From contig CM060307.1 of the NCBI GenBank assembly GCA_030674185.1, positions 53,955,442 to 54,019,441 of the forward strand: a stretch of 64,000 bases of DNA, written 5' to 3'. The position numbers were made by a program, and so were the translations under genes. Shown one piece after another: positions 45,010 through 58,239 of this stretch. How positions within the stretch are numbered: position 1 is the first letter of the stretch; each line of letters starts with the position of its first letter. Source of the stretch: Monoplex corrugatus. Lineage: Eukaryota; Mollusca; Gastropoda; Littorinimorpha; Ranellidae. Below the pieces are notes generated by a model. It saw only the letters and a program-made list of their open reading frames with translations. It was not told the DNA's origin and did not search any database.

Positions 45010-48000
45010 AGTCACTATTACAGCTGGACACAGTTACTTTTGATCACAGTCACTATCACAGCTGGACACAGTTACTTCTGATCACAGTCACTATCACAGC
45101 TGGACACAGTTACTTCTGATCACAGTCACTATCACAGCTGGACACAGTTACTTCTGATCACAGTCACTATCACAGCTGGACACAGTTACTTCTGATCACA
45201 GTCACTATCACAGCCGTACACAGTTACTTCTGATCACAGTCACTATCACAGCTGTACACAGTTACTTCTGATCACAGTCACTATCACAGCTGTACACAGT
45301 TACTTCTGATCACAGTCACTATCACAGCCGTACACAGTTACTTCTCAGATCACAGGTCACTATCACAGCTGACACAGTTACTTCTGATCACAGTCACTAT
45401 CACAGTTGTACACAGTTAAGATTGCAGTCACTATCACAGCCGTACACAGTTACTTCTGATCACAGTCACTATCACAGCCATACACAGTTAAGATTGCAGT
45501 CACTATCACAGCCGTACACAGTTACTTCTGATCACAGTCACTATCACAGCCGTACACAGTATTAGATTGCAGTCACTATCACAGCTGTACACAGTTACTT
45601 CTGATCACAGTCACTATCACAGCTGTACACAGTTACTTCTGATGACAGTCACTATCACAGCTGTACACAGTTACTTCTGATCACAGTCACTATCACAGCT
45701 GTACACAGTTACTTCTGATCGCAGTCACTATCACAGCCGTACACAGTTACTTCTGATCACAGTCACTATCACAGCCATACACAGTTAAGATTCTTCACCT
45801 TCGTACACAGTATCTCTGATCACAGTCACTATCACAGCTACACAGTTAAGATTGCAGTCACTATCACAGCCGTACACATTACTTCTGATCACAGTCACTA
45901 TCACAGCGTACACAGTTAAGATTGCAGTCACTATCACAGCGTACACAGTTACTTCTGATCACAGTCACTATCACCTTCACAGATCGCATTCAAGCGTAAC
46001 AGTTATCTGTACAGTCCTGATCAACGTCCAACTGATCCACACAGCCGTACACAGTTACTTCTGATCACAGTACTATCACAGCCGTACACAGTTACTTCTG
46101 ATCACAGTCACTATCACAGCTACACAGTTAGATTGCAGTCACTATCACAGCCGTACACAGTTACTTCTGATCACAGTCACTATCACAGCCGTACACAGTT
46201 AAGATTGCAGTCACTATCACAGCCGTACACAGTTACTTCTGATCACAGTCACTATCACAGCTGTACACAGTTACTTCTGATCACAGTCACTATCACAGCG
46301 TACACAGTTACTTCTGATCACAGTCACTATCACAGCTGTACACAGTTACTTCTGATCACAGTCACTATCACAGCCGTACACAGTTACTTCTGATCACAGT
46401 CACTATCACAGCCGTACACAGTTACTTCTGATCACAGTCACTATCACAGCCGTACACAGTTACTTTGATCACAGTCACTATCACAGCCGTACACAGTTAC
46501 TTCTGATCACAGTCACTATCACAGCCGTACACAGTTAAGATTGCAGTCACTATCACAGCCGTACACAGTTACTTCTGATCACAGTCACTATCACAGCCGT
46601 ACACAGTTATTCTGATTCAAGTCACTATCACAGCCGTACACAGTTACTTCTGATCACAGTCACTATCACAGCTGTACACAGTTACTTCTGATCACAGTCA
46701 CTATCACAGCCGTACACAGTTACTTCTGATCACAGTCACTATCACAGCCGTACACAGTTACTTCTGATCACAGTCACTATCACAGCTGTACACAGTTACT
46801 TCTGATCACAGTCACTATCACAGCCGTAGTCTACACTACACAGTTACTTCTGATCACAGTCACTATCACAGCCGTACACAGTTACTTCTGATCACAGTCA
46901 CTATCACAGCCGTACACAGTTACTTCTGATCACAGTCACTATCACAGCCGTACACAGTTACTTCTGATCACAGTCACTATCACAGCCGTACACAGTTACT
47001 TCTGATCACAGTCACTATCACAGCCGACACATTAAACAGTTTAAGTATTTGCCAGTCACTATCACAGCCGTACACAGTTACTTCTGATCACAGTCACTAT
47101 CACAGCCGTACACAGTTAAGATTGCAGTCACTATCACAGCTGTACACAGTTACTTCTGATCACAGTCACTATCACAGCTGTACACAGTTACTTCTGATCA
47201 CAGTCACTATCACAGCCTGTACACAGTTACTTCTGATCACAGTCACTATCACAGCCGTACACAGTTACTTCTGATCACAGTCACTATCACAGCGTACACA
47301 GTTACTTCTGATCACAGTCACTATCACAGCCGTACACAGTTACTTCTGATCACAGTCACTATCACAGCCGTACACAGTTCTGATCACAGTCACTATCACA
47401 GCCGTACACAGTTACTTCTGATCACAGTCACTATCACAGCCGTACACAGTTAAATTGCAGTCACTATCACAGCCGTACACAGTTAAGATTGCAGTCACTA
47501 TCACAGCCGTACACAGTTACTTCTGATCACAGTCACTATCACAGCCGTACACAGTTAAGATTTGCAGTCACTATCACAGCCGTACACAGTTACTTCTGAT
47601 CACAGTCACTATCACAGCTGTACACAGTTACTTCTGATCACAGTCACTATCACAGCCGTACACAGTTACTTCTGATCACAGTCACTATCACAGCCGTACA
47701 CAGTTACTTCTGATCACAGTCACTATCACAGCCATACACAGTTACTTCTGATCACAGTCACTATCACAGCCGTACACAGTTACTTCTGATCACAGTCACT
47801 ATCACAGCCGTACACAGTTACTTCTGATCACAGTCACTATCACAGCCGTACACAGTTACTTCTGATCACAGTCACTATCACAGCCGTACACAGTTACTAT
47901 CGTCATATCCCAACCAGTCACATATCACAGCCGTACACAGTTACTTCTGATCACAGTCACTATCACAGCCTACACAGTTAGTTTGCAGTCACTATCACAG

Positions 48001-51000
48001 CCGTACACAGTTACTTCTGATCACAGTCACTATCACAGCGTACACAGTTACTTCTGATCACAGTCACTATCACAGCTGTACACAGTTACTTCTGATCACA
48101 GTCACTATCACAGCTGTACACAGTTACTTCTGATCACAGTCACTATCAGACAGCATGTTACATTAGTTACTTACTGATCACAGTCTCTATCAATCAAGCC
48201 GTACACAGTTACTTCTGATCACAGTCACTATCACAGCTGTACACAGTTAACTTCTGATCACAGCTCACTATCACAGCCGTACACAGTTACTTCTGATCAC
48301 AGTCACTATCACAGCCGTACACAGTTTTGACAGTCACTATCACAGCTGTATCACATTGGTCACTATCACAGCCGTACACAGTTACTTCTGATCACAGTCA
48401 CTATCACAGCCGTACACAGTTAAGCATCTGTCACAGTCACTATCACCAGCCGTACACAGTTACTTCTGATCACAGTCACTATCACAGCCGTACACAGTTA
48501 TGATACAGTCACTATCACAGCTGTACACAGTTACTTCTGATCACAGTCACTATCACAGCCGTACACAGTTACTTCTGATCACAGTCACTATCACAGCCGT
48601 ACACAGTTAAGATTTTGACTTCTACAGTCACTATACATCACGCTGAACAGTTAATTTGATTGCAGTCACTATCACAGCTGTACACAGTTACTTCTGATCA
48701 CAGTCACTATCACAGCTGTACACAGTTACTTCTGATCACAGTCACTATCACAGCGTACGTATGTCACTATCACACCTACAGTTACTTCTGATCACAGTCA
48801 CTATCACAGCTGTACACAGTTACTTCTGATCACAGTCACTATCACAGCCGTACACAGTTACTTCTGATCAATCAGTACACATATCACCAGCCGTTACAGC
48901 GTACACATATCACAGTCACTATACACTACACAGTTACTTCTGATCACAGTCACTATCACAGCCGTACACAGTTACTTCTGATCACAGTCACTATCACAGC
49001 CGTATCACAGTTAAGTTTGCAGTCACTATCACAGCCGTACACAGTTACTTCTGATCACAGTCACTATCACAGCCGTACACAGTTAAGATGCAGTCACTAT
49101 CACAGCCGTACACAGTTACTTCTGATCACAGTCACTATCACAGCGTACACAGTTACTTCTGATCACAGTCACTATCACAGCCGTACACAGTTACTTCTGA
49201 TCACAGTCACTATCACAGCCGTACACAGTTACTTCTGATCACAGTCACTATCACGAAGACCGATACAATCAAGTTAAAGATTCCGTCACTATCACAGCCG
49301 TACACAGTTATCTGTAGACTATCACACAGTCGCACTATCACAGCCGTACACAGTTAAGATTGCAGTCACTATCACAGCGTACACAGTTACTTCTGATCAC
49401 AGTCACTATCACAGCTGTACACAGTTACTTCTGATACAGTCACTATCACAGCTGTACACAGTTACTTCTGATCACAGTCACTATCACAGCTGTACACAGT
49501 TACTTCTGATCACAGTCACTATCACAGCCGTACACAGTTACTTCTGATCACAGTCACTATCACAGCCATACACAGTTACTCTATGATCACAGTCACTATC
49601 ACAGCCGTACACAGTTACTTCTGATCACAGTCACTATCACAGCCAGTACACAGTTAATTGCAGTCACTATCACAGCCGTACACAGTTACTTCTGATCACA
49701 GTCACTATCACAGCCGTACACAGTTAATTGATTCACAGTCACTATCACAGCCGTACACAGTTACTTCTGATCACAGTCACTATCACAAGCCGTACACAGT
49801 TACTTCTGATCACACAGTCACTATCACAGCTGTACACAGTTACTTCTGATCACAGTCACTATCACAGCCGTACACAGTTACTTCTGATTCACAGTCACTA
49901 TCACAGCCGTACACAGTTACTTCTGATCACAGTCACTATCACAGCCGTACACAGTTACTTTGATCACAGTCACTATCACAGCCGTACACAGTTACTTCTG
50001 ATCACAGTCACTATCACAGCCGTACACAGTTACTTCTGATCACAGTCACTATCACAGCGTACACAGTTTTGATCACAGTCACTATCACAGCCGTACACAG
50101 TTACTTCTGATCACAGTCACTATCACAGCCATACACAGTTAAGATTGTCAGTCACTATCACAGCCGTACACAGTTACTTCTGATCACAGTCACTATCACA
50201 GCCGTACACAGTTACTTCTGATCACAGTCACTATCACAGCCGTACACAGTTACTTTGATCAGTCACTATCACAGCGTACACAGTTACTTCTGATCACAGT
50301 CACTATCACAGCGTACACAGTTACTTCTGATCACAGTCACTATCACAGCCGTACACAGTTACTTCGATCACAGTCACTATCCCAAGCCAGTACACAGTTA
50401 CTTCTGATCACGTCACTATCACAGCCGTACACAGTTACTTCTGATCACAGTCACTATCACTACACAAGCGTACCCCACAGTTACTTCTGATCACAGTCAC
50501 TATCACAGCGTACACAGTTATTTGATTCACAGTCACTATCACAGCCGTACACAGTTACTTCTGATCACAGTCACTATCACAGCCGTACACAGTTACTTCT
50601 GATCACAGTCACTATCACAGCCGTACACAGTTACTTCTGATCACAGTCACTATCACAGCACTACACAGTTAATTTGCAGTCACATCACAGCCGTACACAT
50701 TACTTCTGATCACAGTCACTACACAGCGTACACAGTTAGATTGCAGTCACTATCACAGCGTACACAGTTACTTCTGATCACAGTCACTATCACAGCTGTA
50801 CACAGTTACTTTGATCACAGTCACTATCACAGCTGTACACAGTTACTTCTGATCACAGTCCACTCACAGCCGTACACAGTTACTTCTGATCACAGTCACT
50901 ATCACAGCCGTACACAGTTACTTCTGATCACAGTCACTATCACAGCGTACACAGTTACTTCTGATCACAGTCACTATCACAGCGTACACAGTTACTTCTG

Positions 51001-51730
51001 ATCACAGTCACTATCACAGCCGTACACAGTTACTTCTGATCCAGTCACTATCACAGCCGTACACAGTTAGATTGCAGCACTATCCACACGTACACAGTTA
51101 CTTCTGATACAGTCACATCACAGCCGTACACAGTTAAGATTGCAGTCACTATCACAGCCGTACACAGTTACTTCTGATCACAGTCACTATCACAGCTGTA
51201 CACAGTTACTTCTGATCACAGTCACTATCACAGCCGTACACAGTTACTTCTGATCACAGTCACTATCACAGCGTACACAGTTACTTCTGATCACAGTCAC
51301 TATCACAGCTTACACAGTTACTTCTGATCACAGTCACTAACAGCCGTACACAGTTACTTCTGATCACAGTCACTATCACAGCCGTACACAGTTACTTCTG
51401 ATCCAGTCACTATCATGCCGTACACAGTTACTTCTGATCACAGTCACTATCACAGCCGTACACAGTTACTTCTGATCACAGTACACTATCACAGCGTACA
51501 CAGTTACTTCTGATCACAGTCACTATCACAGCCGTACACAGTTACTAGTTGTCACAGTCACTATCACAGCCGTAACACAGTTACTTCTGATCACAGTCAC
51601 TATCACACAGCGTACACAGTTAATTTGTCACAGTCACTATCACAGCCGTACACAGTTACTTCTGATCACAGTCACTATCACAGCTGTACACAGTTACTTC
51701 TGATCACAGTCACTATCACAGCTGTACACA
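45010..51730. repeat. Satellite core: second subfamily (GTTACTTCTGATCACAGTCA) with 34/38-bp alternation
   Basis: Monomers here read CAGTTACTTCTGATCACAGT plus CACTATCACAGCCGTACA (38 bp), interspersed with a 34-bp form, CAGTTAAGATTGCAGTCACT plus ATCACAGCCGTACA. The core is more homogeneous in base identity than its flanks but contains many single-base deletions and scrambled units (45,970-46,040; 47,030-47,055; 47,898-47,925; 48,870-48,920). Confidence 0.9.
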
Positions 51731-53621
51731 GTTATTCTGAAGATTGCTGTCACTATCACAGCTGCATACAGTTAATTGTGATTGCAGTCACTATCACAGC
51801 CGTACACAGTTAATCCTGATGGCAGTCACAATAACAGCTGTACACAGTTAATTGTGATTGCACTCATTTTCACAGCAGTACACAGATAATTGTGATTGCA
51901 GTCACTATCACATTCGTACACAGTTAATTGTGATTGCCGCCACTCACAGCTGTACACAGTTTATTCTGATTGCAGTCACAAGAACAGCCGTACACAGTTA
52001 ATTGTGATTGCAGTCACTATCACAGCTTACACAGATAATTGTGATTGCAGTCACTATCACGTATGTACACAGTTAATTGTGATTGCAGTCTCTTCACAGC
52101 CATACACAGTTAATCGTGATTGCAGTGAGTATCACAGCTGTACTCAGATAATTGTGATTGCAGTCACTGTCACAGCCGTACACAGTTAATTCTGATAGCA
52201 GTCACTATCACAGTCTTACACAGTTGATTGCGATTGCAGTGATTATCACAGTCCTACAGAGTTAACTGTGATTGCAGTGACTATCACGGCCATACACAGT
52301 TAATTGTGATTGCAGTCACTATCACGGCCGTACACAGTTACTTCTGATCACAGTCACTATCACAGCCGTACACAGTTAAGATTGCAGTCACTATCACAGC
52401 TGTACACAATTAATTCTGATTGCAGCCATTATCACGGCCATACACAGATAATTGTGATTGCAGTCACTATCACAGCTGTACACAGTTAATTGTGATTGCA
52501 GTCTTTATCACAGCCGTACACAGTTAATTGAGATTGCAGTAACTATCACAGCTGCATACAGTTAATTGTGATTGCAGCCTCTATCACAGCCGTACTCAGT
52601 TAATTTAGATTGCAGTCAGTATCACTGCCATACACTGTTAATTGTAATTGCAGTCACTAATACAGCCGTACACAGTACAGTTAATTGTGATTGCAGTCAC
52701 TATCACAGCCGTACACAGTTAATTGTGATTGCAGTCACTATCACAGCCATACACAGTTAATTGTATTGCAGTCACTATCACAACTGTACACAGTTAATTG
52801 TGACTACACAGTTAATTGTGACTGCAGTCAATATCTCATCTGTACACAGTTGATTGAGATTGCAGTCACTATCACAGCCGTACACAGTTAATTATGATTG
52901 CAGTCACTATCACAGCCATACACAGTTAATTGTGATTGCTGTCACTATCACAGCCATACACAGTTAATTGTGATTGCTGTCACTATCACAGCCATACACA
53001 GGTAATTCTGATCGCAGTCACTATCACACCCATACACAGTTAATTGTGATTGCAGTCACTCTCACAGCTGTACACAGTTAATTGTGATTGCAGTCACTCT
53101 CACAGCTGTACACAGTTAATTGTGATTTCTGTCACTATCACAGCCATGCACAGTTGATTCTGATTGCAGTCACTATCACAACTGTAAACGTTTAATTGTG
53201 ATTGCAGTCACTATCACAGCCATACACAGTTAATTGTGATTGCAGTCACTATCACAACTGTACACAGTTAATTTTGATTGCAGTCACTATCACAGCTGTA
53301 CACATTTAATTTTGATCATAGTTCCTATCACAGCTGTACACAGTTAATTGTGATTGCAGCCACAAACAGTTGCACACATATGATTCTGATTACAGTCAAC
53401 AATACAGTTGCATAGTGCAATGCACTAAAGATGAAATGCAGCACACTTCCATTGGCCTTTGTGCTCTTTCTTGCAGCCATATCTAATCAGTTCATAGGAG
53501 TCGTATTGTGCTTGGCTTAGTGTTATCCACACAGCCTGCCATCAGTACTGACCTTCCTTTTCCATCCTTAGGAAGAAATAGAAGGAAACGCTGGCTCTAC
53601 AAGAATCCCTTCATGTATGGT

Positions 53622-53905
53622 GTTTGTAAATGCCCCAGGACCAGACAACATTTCTACAGAGATGATTGAAGCCCTGGAGGATTTTGGTATTGAAAAAATA
53701 ACAGTCCTCCTAAGTAAAATTTATGACACTGGAAAAATCCCCAAAGATACGTCAAAATTAATTTTCACTTCCAAAGAAAGCAGGGGCTATAGAATGCGAA
53801 CTCCATTGCACAATCAGCTTGATGAGTCATGTAATAAAAATCCTATTAAGAATAACCATGATGAGGATAAGGAATAGAATGAAAAGAGAAATAGCAGAAG
53901 TGGAA
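53622..53905 (+). mobile_element. RTE-like LINE, copy D (short RT fragment)
   Basis: 'NAPGPDNISTEMIEALEDFG' and 'KITVLLSKIYDTGKIPKD' match the early RT of copies C and E. The fragment continues to the AEEQ-region equivalent and stops near 53,905. Truncated at both ends. Confidence 0.88.
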
Positions 53906-56036
53906 TGTGTTCTGTGAATTTGTCACCTTTCGAAAATGGTTTCTCCTTGCCTCACAGCACACGCACAGAGACTATTCTGTTGATACATCAATACATTGAA
54001 ATGTGCAAGAATTTCCCGTGTTGAGGCGAAAATGTCTCCTTTACAAGCTGCCAGCTCAAGAAATGCTAATGTAACTGTGGGAAATGCAATCCATGTTTTG
54101 CATGTTTTCAGTTTGTCTGTTCTTGAGAAGGAAAAAACTCACATCCTGTGATGGCATGGAAGACGGGCAGTGGCCCACATTGTCATGGTCGAGACCATAG
54201 CAATATACCCTTTAGTAGTTGGCTGGGCTGTAAGCAATATGAACTTGAACTTGAGCAATTACCCAAAATGTTTTCCTGTTCCATATGCCGTTCAACATTT
54301 CTTGGCACCGTACTGCTTAGAAAAGGAGATTACCAGCATTGTCACATCAGTATCTACAGTTCTAAAGTTGCTGCCACATTAGTGTCTGCAGTTCTGATGA
54401 TGATATTACAGTGTTTCTGCTTCACACAGTCTGCAGCATCCAACAAGAGTCAAGCATCTGCCGCCTTCTGTGTGCATGATTTCAAATTTCCAAAAGACAT
54501 ATCATCAGAAGAATGAACAACATTACCATGATACGTGCCTACAATTTTATTGCCAGAAAATTTGCATTTCTCAATTTCTTTAGCAAGAAAGGAGAATATA
54601 TTCTGTTTCTTTACTTCATTTTGCATGGCAGGAATCTTTTTCAATCTGAAGGATTAGGTGGTAGTGGTGAGACATTCCTCTGTTTGTCCATGGTCTCCTT
54701 CGTCTTGTGCTTGTTTTCAGTCTGTCTGCAATGTATGTTGAACAGCATACACAACAACACAACAAAATTCTTACCTTGCTGCAAAGCAAGTAGTGGTAGC
54801 TGTTCTGCACTTTCTTGATGTTGGGCTATTCGTTTGGTCGACTGGCCTTAAGTCAATGCATTTTTTGTCCACGATTGTTGGGCTGTGATTGTATCTATTT
54901 GGGGGAATGACAAGAAATTACAACTCACTCGGGACATCGTGCGTCTGAAATCACCCCCCCCCCCCTCCCCTCCTCCTCAACGTACATTTTTTATCATAGT
55001 TACTCCCAGGCTCGTAAGCGCTGTCTACAACAGAGAGGTGGCCACATGAAGGTCCCACGCATGGCGAGCAGGCCCTAATTCTGGGCATTACGTTGTTCCT
55101 TGACCCGCTGCTGACCTCGAGTCAATTTCCGCATGCAGCCTGGCCTAATTCCAGAACATCTAGGCCTTCTCGTGCACTGCCTTGTTTATGCCTATTATAT
55201 ATAAAGTGTGATGAGAATGGACTCTTTTCGTTTCGTTCATTGCCGTCGTTTGCGCGTTTTGAAGTTTTGTATATGGTACATCCTCGCTTAGTTTGTAGAG
55301 AAAATTGCCTTGAAACAATATCTCAATGAATTTTTCACATTGTTTTCTTAGTTGTTTGTTAATTGACTGTTTTGTAAGGAATGTATTTTTTGTTGACTGC
55401 AAGGAACGTGTTTTCATTGTCTTTAATGTTAAACTTGTATGGTACCGTTGTTGGGATTACCACATCCGTCATCTGGCAGAAAGAAAACGAAAGTAACCGT
55501 CAAATGTTCAGTATTATGTTTGTTGGATCTTCAGTTCTCTTCTTCATTTTTTCAGTCCCCACATCGACTCTTAGTCCTCTTTTAAGAGAACATTACAATT
55601 ACCTATCGCCTGGTTGTCTCACCTTTTGTCCCCTTCTTCGCTATTGTCCGTTTTGTGCTGATTGTATGAACCATTGTGCCAGATGCTGTTCCGTTGATTT
55701 GCTGTAGGCCCGTGTCAACGTATGTGCGTTTGTCAGCGTGAATGCCAGTATAGATGCTTGTGTTTTGTATGCACATATGTGCCCGTGCATCTTTTGTCAA
55801 CGTGTATGTGTGCTGGTGTATACACATACTTTCATGAAGGTGTTCTTCCCCTGTCATGCGCGTGTATTGCTGCTGTATTTCATTTCTTGCTCTGGGTCAT
55901 GTTATGCTGTTGATTTTATTGTTAACTTACATTTTTGCTTATAAGTTACCTGTAAAGTGCAAATGTCATAGGTGCTTGTATCCCGGGATGCTGCGCTGTA
56001 ACCAAGTCATTATCATTGTAACTGTTACTGCTTGTG
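53906..56036. other. Intronic sequence; no gene recognised
   Basis: A 122-codon plus-strand frame (54,148-54,516) and a 108-codon frame (55,381-55,707) lack recognisable motifs and good splice context. A C run lies at 54,954-54,964. ACTCACTCGGGACATCG at 54,923 resembles the terminal repeat of the piggyBac-type element at 4,683, but no partner end was found. Confidence 0.45.
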
Positions 56037-56565
56037 GGGGACGTCTCGATACGTCCCAGGTTCGTTGCGTCCCAGGTTCGTTGTGTCCCAGGTTCGATAC
56101 GTCCCAGGTGCGATACGTCCCAAGTTCGATGCGTCTCACACACACACACTCAAACACAGACACAGACAGACAGACAGACAGACACACACACACACACACA
56201 CACACACACCACACACACACCCACCACACACACACATACACACACACACACACACACCACACACACACACACCACACATACACAGACGCACACACACGCG
56301 CGTTGGTATGTCACTGGGTACGAAGTCAGGGGAACACAGACTCGAGAAACATTGTGTGGGAACATGGGCACAGACCGTAGTAGGTAATATATATACGGCA
56401 GATGGTGGGTGCTGTAAGATGAAGAACATGAGCATTCTTTCTGTGTTCATCTGTTTGTCTGTCTGTCTGTCTCTCTGTCTCTGTCTGTCTCTCTTTCACA
56501 CACGCACGCAAAAAAGAGACGTATCGAACCTGTGACGTATCGCATAGCGCCGTGTTTATCGTTGT
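56037..56565. repeat. Inverted-repeat (fold-back-like) structure built of 16-bp units
   Basis: Left arm: five copies of CGATACGTCCCAGGTT-type 16-mers (56,047-56,126) and a partial sixth, then (CA)n and (CAGA)n. Right arm: (GTCT)n, GTGTGAAAG-type sequence in reverse complement, then GTATCGAACCTGTGAC (56,521-56,536) and GTATCGCATAG, the reverse complement of the same unit. The roughly 270-bp middle is partly microsatellite. No coding. Confidence 0.75.
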
Positions 56566-58239
56566 GAAAATGACTTCTCTTTCAAGCTTTGGTAAAAAGT
56601 AACTGACGTTCTGATCTAACGATCATATGTAGTGCATACATGTTACTTTATTCCCACTTGTTTTTAAATCTAGAAAAATAATAGTGCCAATAATAAGAGC
56701 CAATTGAAAACGCATAGTATTTTGGATCATGTGCATCGACTTTCAAATCTGCACATACATCACTTTGTTCAAAGAACACCATTCATGTTTTGTGTCTGTG
56801 GAAAGCTCATTCTCTCATCTTTAACATTGTTACATTGCTGACAATAAACAAAATACCATATTTAACAGATCAGCTGATCACACTTATTACTCGATTTTTT
56901 CCATCTTGCCCCGTGCGCTGATAGATGACAAAACTGACAGGCACCGACTATGATGGTACCCAAAGCTGTTCGTTATTTTCAGGCGACTCCATTTCCCCTT
57001 TCCCTCCCCTCTCCGGTGAACTCGGGATCAGCCAAAGACGTGATAATTAGATTTTTTTTTTTTTGTACAGTATCTCTGAGATGAGGTCAGCTCAGAACTG
57101 GAGCTGCCTTGTAAATAGCCATGGTCCGTCTTTTAATTAAGATAAAAAAAAAAAAAAGTGGACACATAAAATGAAAGAATCACATGCAACTTGAGGCTGC
57201 AGTTCCAGCAGTGTTTAGCATAACAAGCATTGTTTTGATTAATTTAATGATCTTATATACTGACAATCCTTTACGGGACATCCCTCTGTCCAAGTGCCGG
57301 TTTGCGGAAGCGGGGCTTCCTCAAATTACGGACAACTTTTACGGTGCGAAGACGAATTTGGGTGACGGCCTTTGTTGAAAGCGGAGGGAAGAGTTAACAC
57401 CGGTTTGGTTTTCTGAAAGTTTTTCAGTTTTCTATATTTTTTTATATGACATAAGGTTCCACAGCGATTGCAGTTGATGTTGGTAGTTATCTGCAACAAC
57501 AATATATGATAAGACTGGCCGACAATCACCGTTTGCCATTGAAAGGAGAGGTAACGTACATTCTGAGACCTGACGATATTCAGCCATTTGTAATGTATAG
57601 AGCGAATGATCTCATTAAGTTCAGCCTATCTTTTGATAATTCATACTGATGTAACTTGACTTTAAATAGTAAAGGATATAATTTTTTTCTGGAAAAAGGT
57701 TTCTTTAATTTTGAACCCTGTTGCGCAGTTGAATGTTCACAATATGGGACACAGTCATGTATGAGTTTTGGAGGTAAGAATGGACAAAAATCGAAGTTGT
57801 TATTTTGCCGTTTTTCTGGATTTTTGTGTGTGTGTTAATTGATAATTATGCCAAAATCATTAACGGTAAAGGAGTTAAGGTCCATTAGGAAGCAGAAAGT
57901 GCTCAGAGCCTCAGTTTTCTGTACTTCTATGATTTTTTTCTTGGCTGCTGATAACAAATAGTTGGACATTTATTCAGATAGGCTACTGAAGGGAAAAAAT
58001 AGATGAAACAGAAAATCAGTTGCTTGAAATATTCAAAGAGGTTCTTGAGAAAGTGCTATTTACACACTTAGTGTGTATATGTGTGCAGGTTTTTGTTGTT
58101 GGATTCAATTTTTTTTTTTATTTGTGAGATGAGTGAAGACTTCAGGATTCCCTCTATAAATAGATACTATGTATGTGTGGTGTTTTATGGTCTTTTCTTC
58201 ATGTGCACTAAAAGATATGACCCCCACATCTGCGATCAA
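56566..58239. other. Intronic sequence, nothing recognised
   Basis: T and A homopolymers near 57,050-57,063 and 57,145-57,158. No element ends or exons supported. Confidence 0.5.

Larger units (their letters stand above)
37603..53415. repeat. Large satellite array, 38-bp monomer, ~15.8 kb
   Basis: Consensus monomer: GTGATTGCAGTCACTATCAC followed by AGCCGTACACAGTTAATT (38 bp), about 400 units in direct orientation, interrupted by one TTAA MITE (41,030-41,222). Each monomer has a small dyad (GTGAT...ATCAC) and, in the flanking subfamily, a TTAA. Because 38 is not a multiple of three, 114 bp makes a 38-codon cycle; that is why stop-free stretches of peptide (QSLSQPYTV...) appear, with no sign of real coding. 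Both ends decay into unique intron (near 37,603 and 53,340-53,415). Confidence 0.97.

Noticed and set aside
39040..53000. Many open frames with QSLSQPYTVTSDHSHYHS-type peptides
   Set aside because: They arise because a 38-bp monomer cycles through three frames every 114 bp. Frames start and stop with random indels, and there is no splice or start context.
37603..53415. CRISPR-like array of regularly spaced repeats
   Set aside because: Whole 38-bp monomers are repeated without unique spacers, and the context is a eukaryotic intron; it is satellite DNA.
54148..54516. 122-codon plus-strand open frame
   Set aside because: No recognisable domain, no splice context, composition like surrounding intron; could be chance.
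54915..54950. Second copy of the piggyBac-type end (ACTCACTCGGGACATCG)
   Set aside because: Only partial similarity, no TTAA at the expected place and no opposite end found between 55 and 58 kb.
55381..55707. 108-codon frame with Cys-rich C terminus (CPFCADCMNHCARCC)
   Set aside because: Cysteine spacing fits no known zinc module and no promoter or splice evidence is seen.
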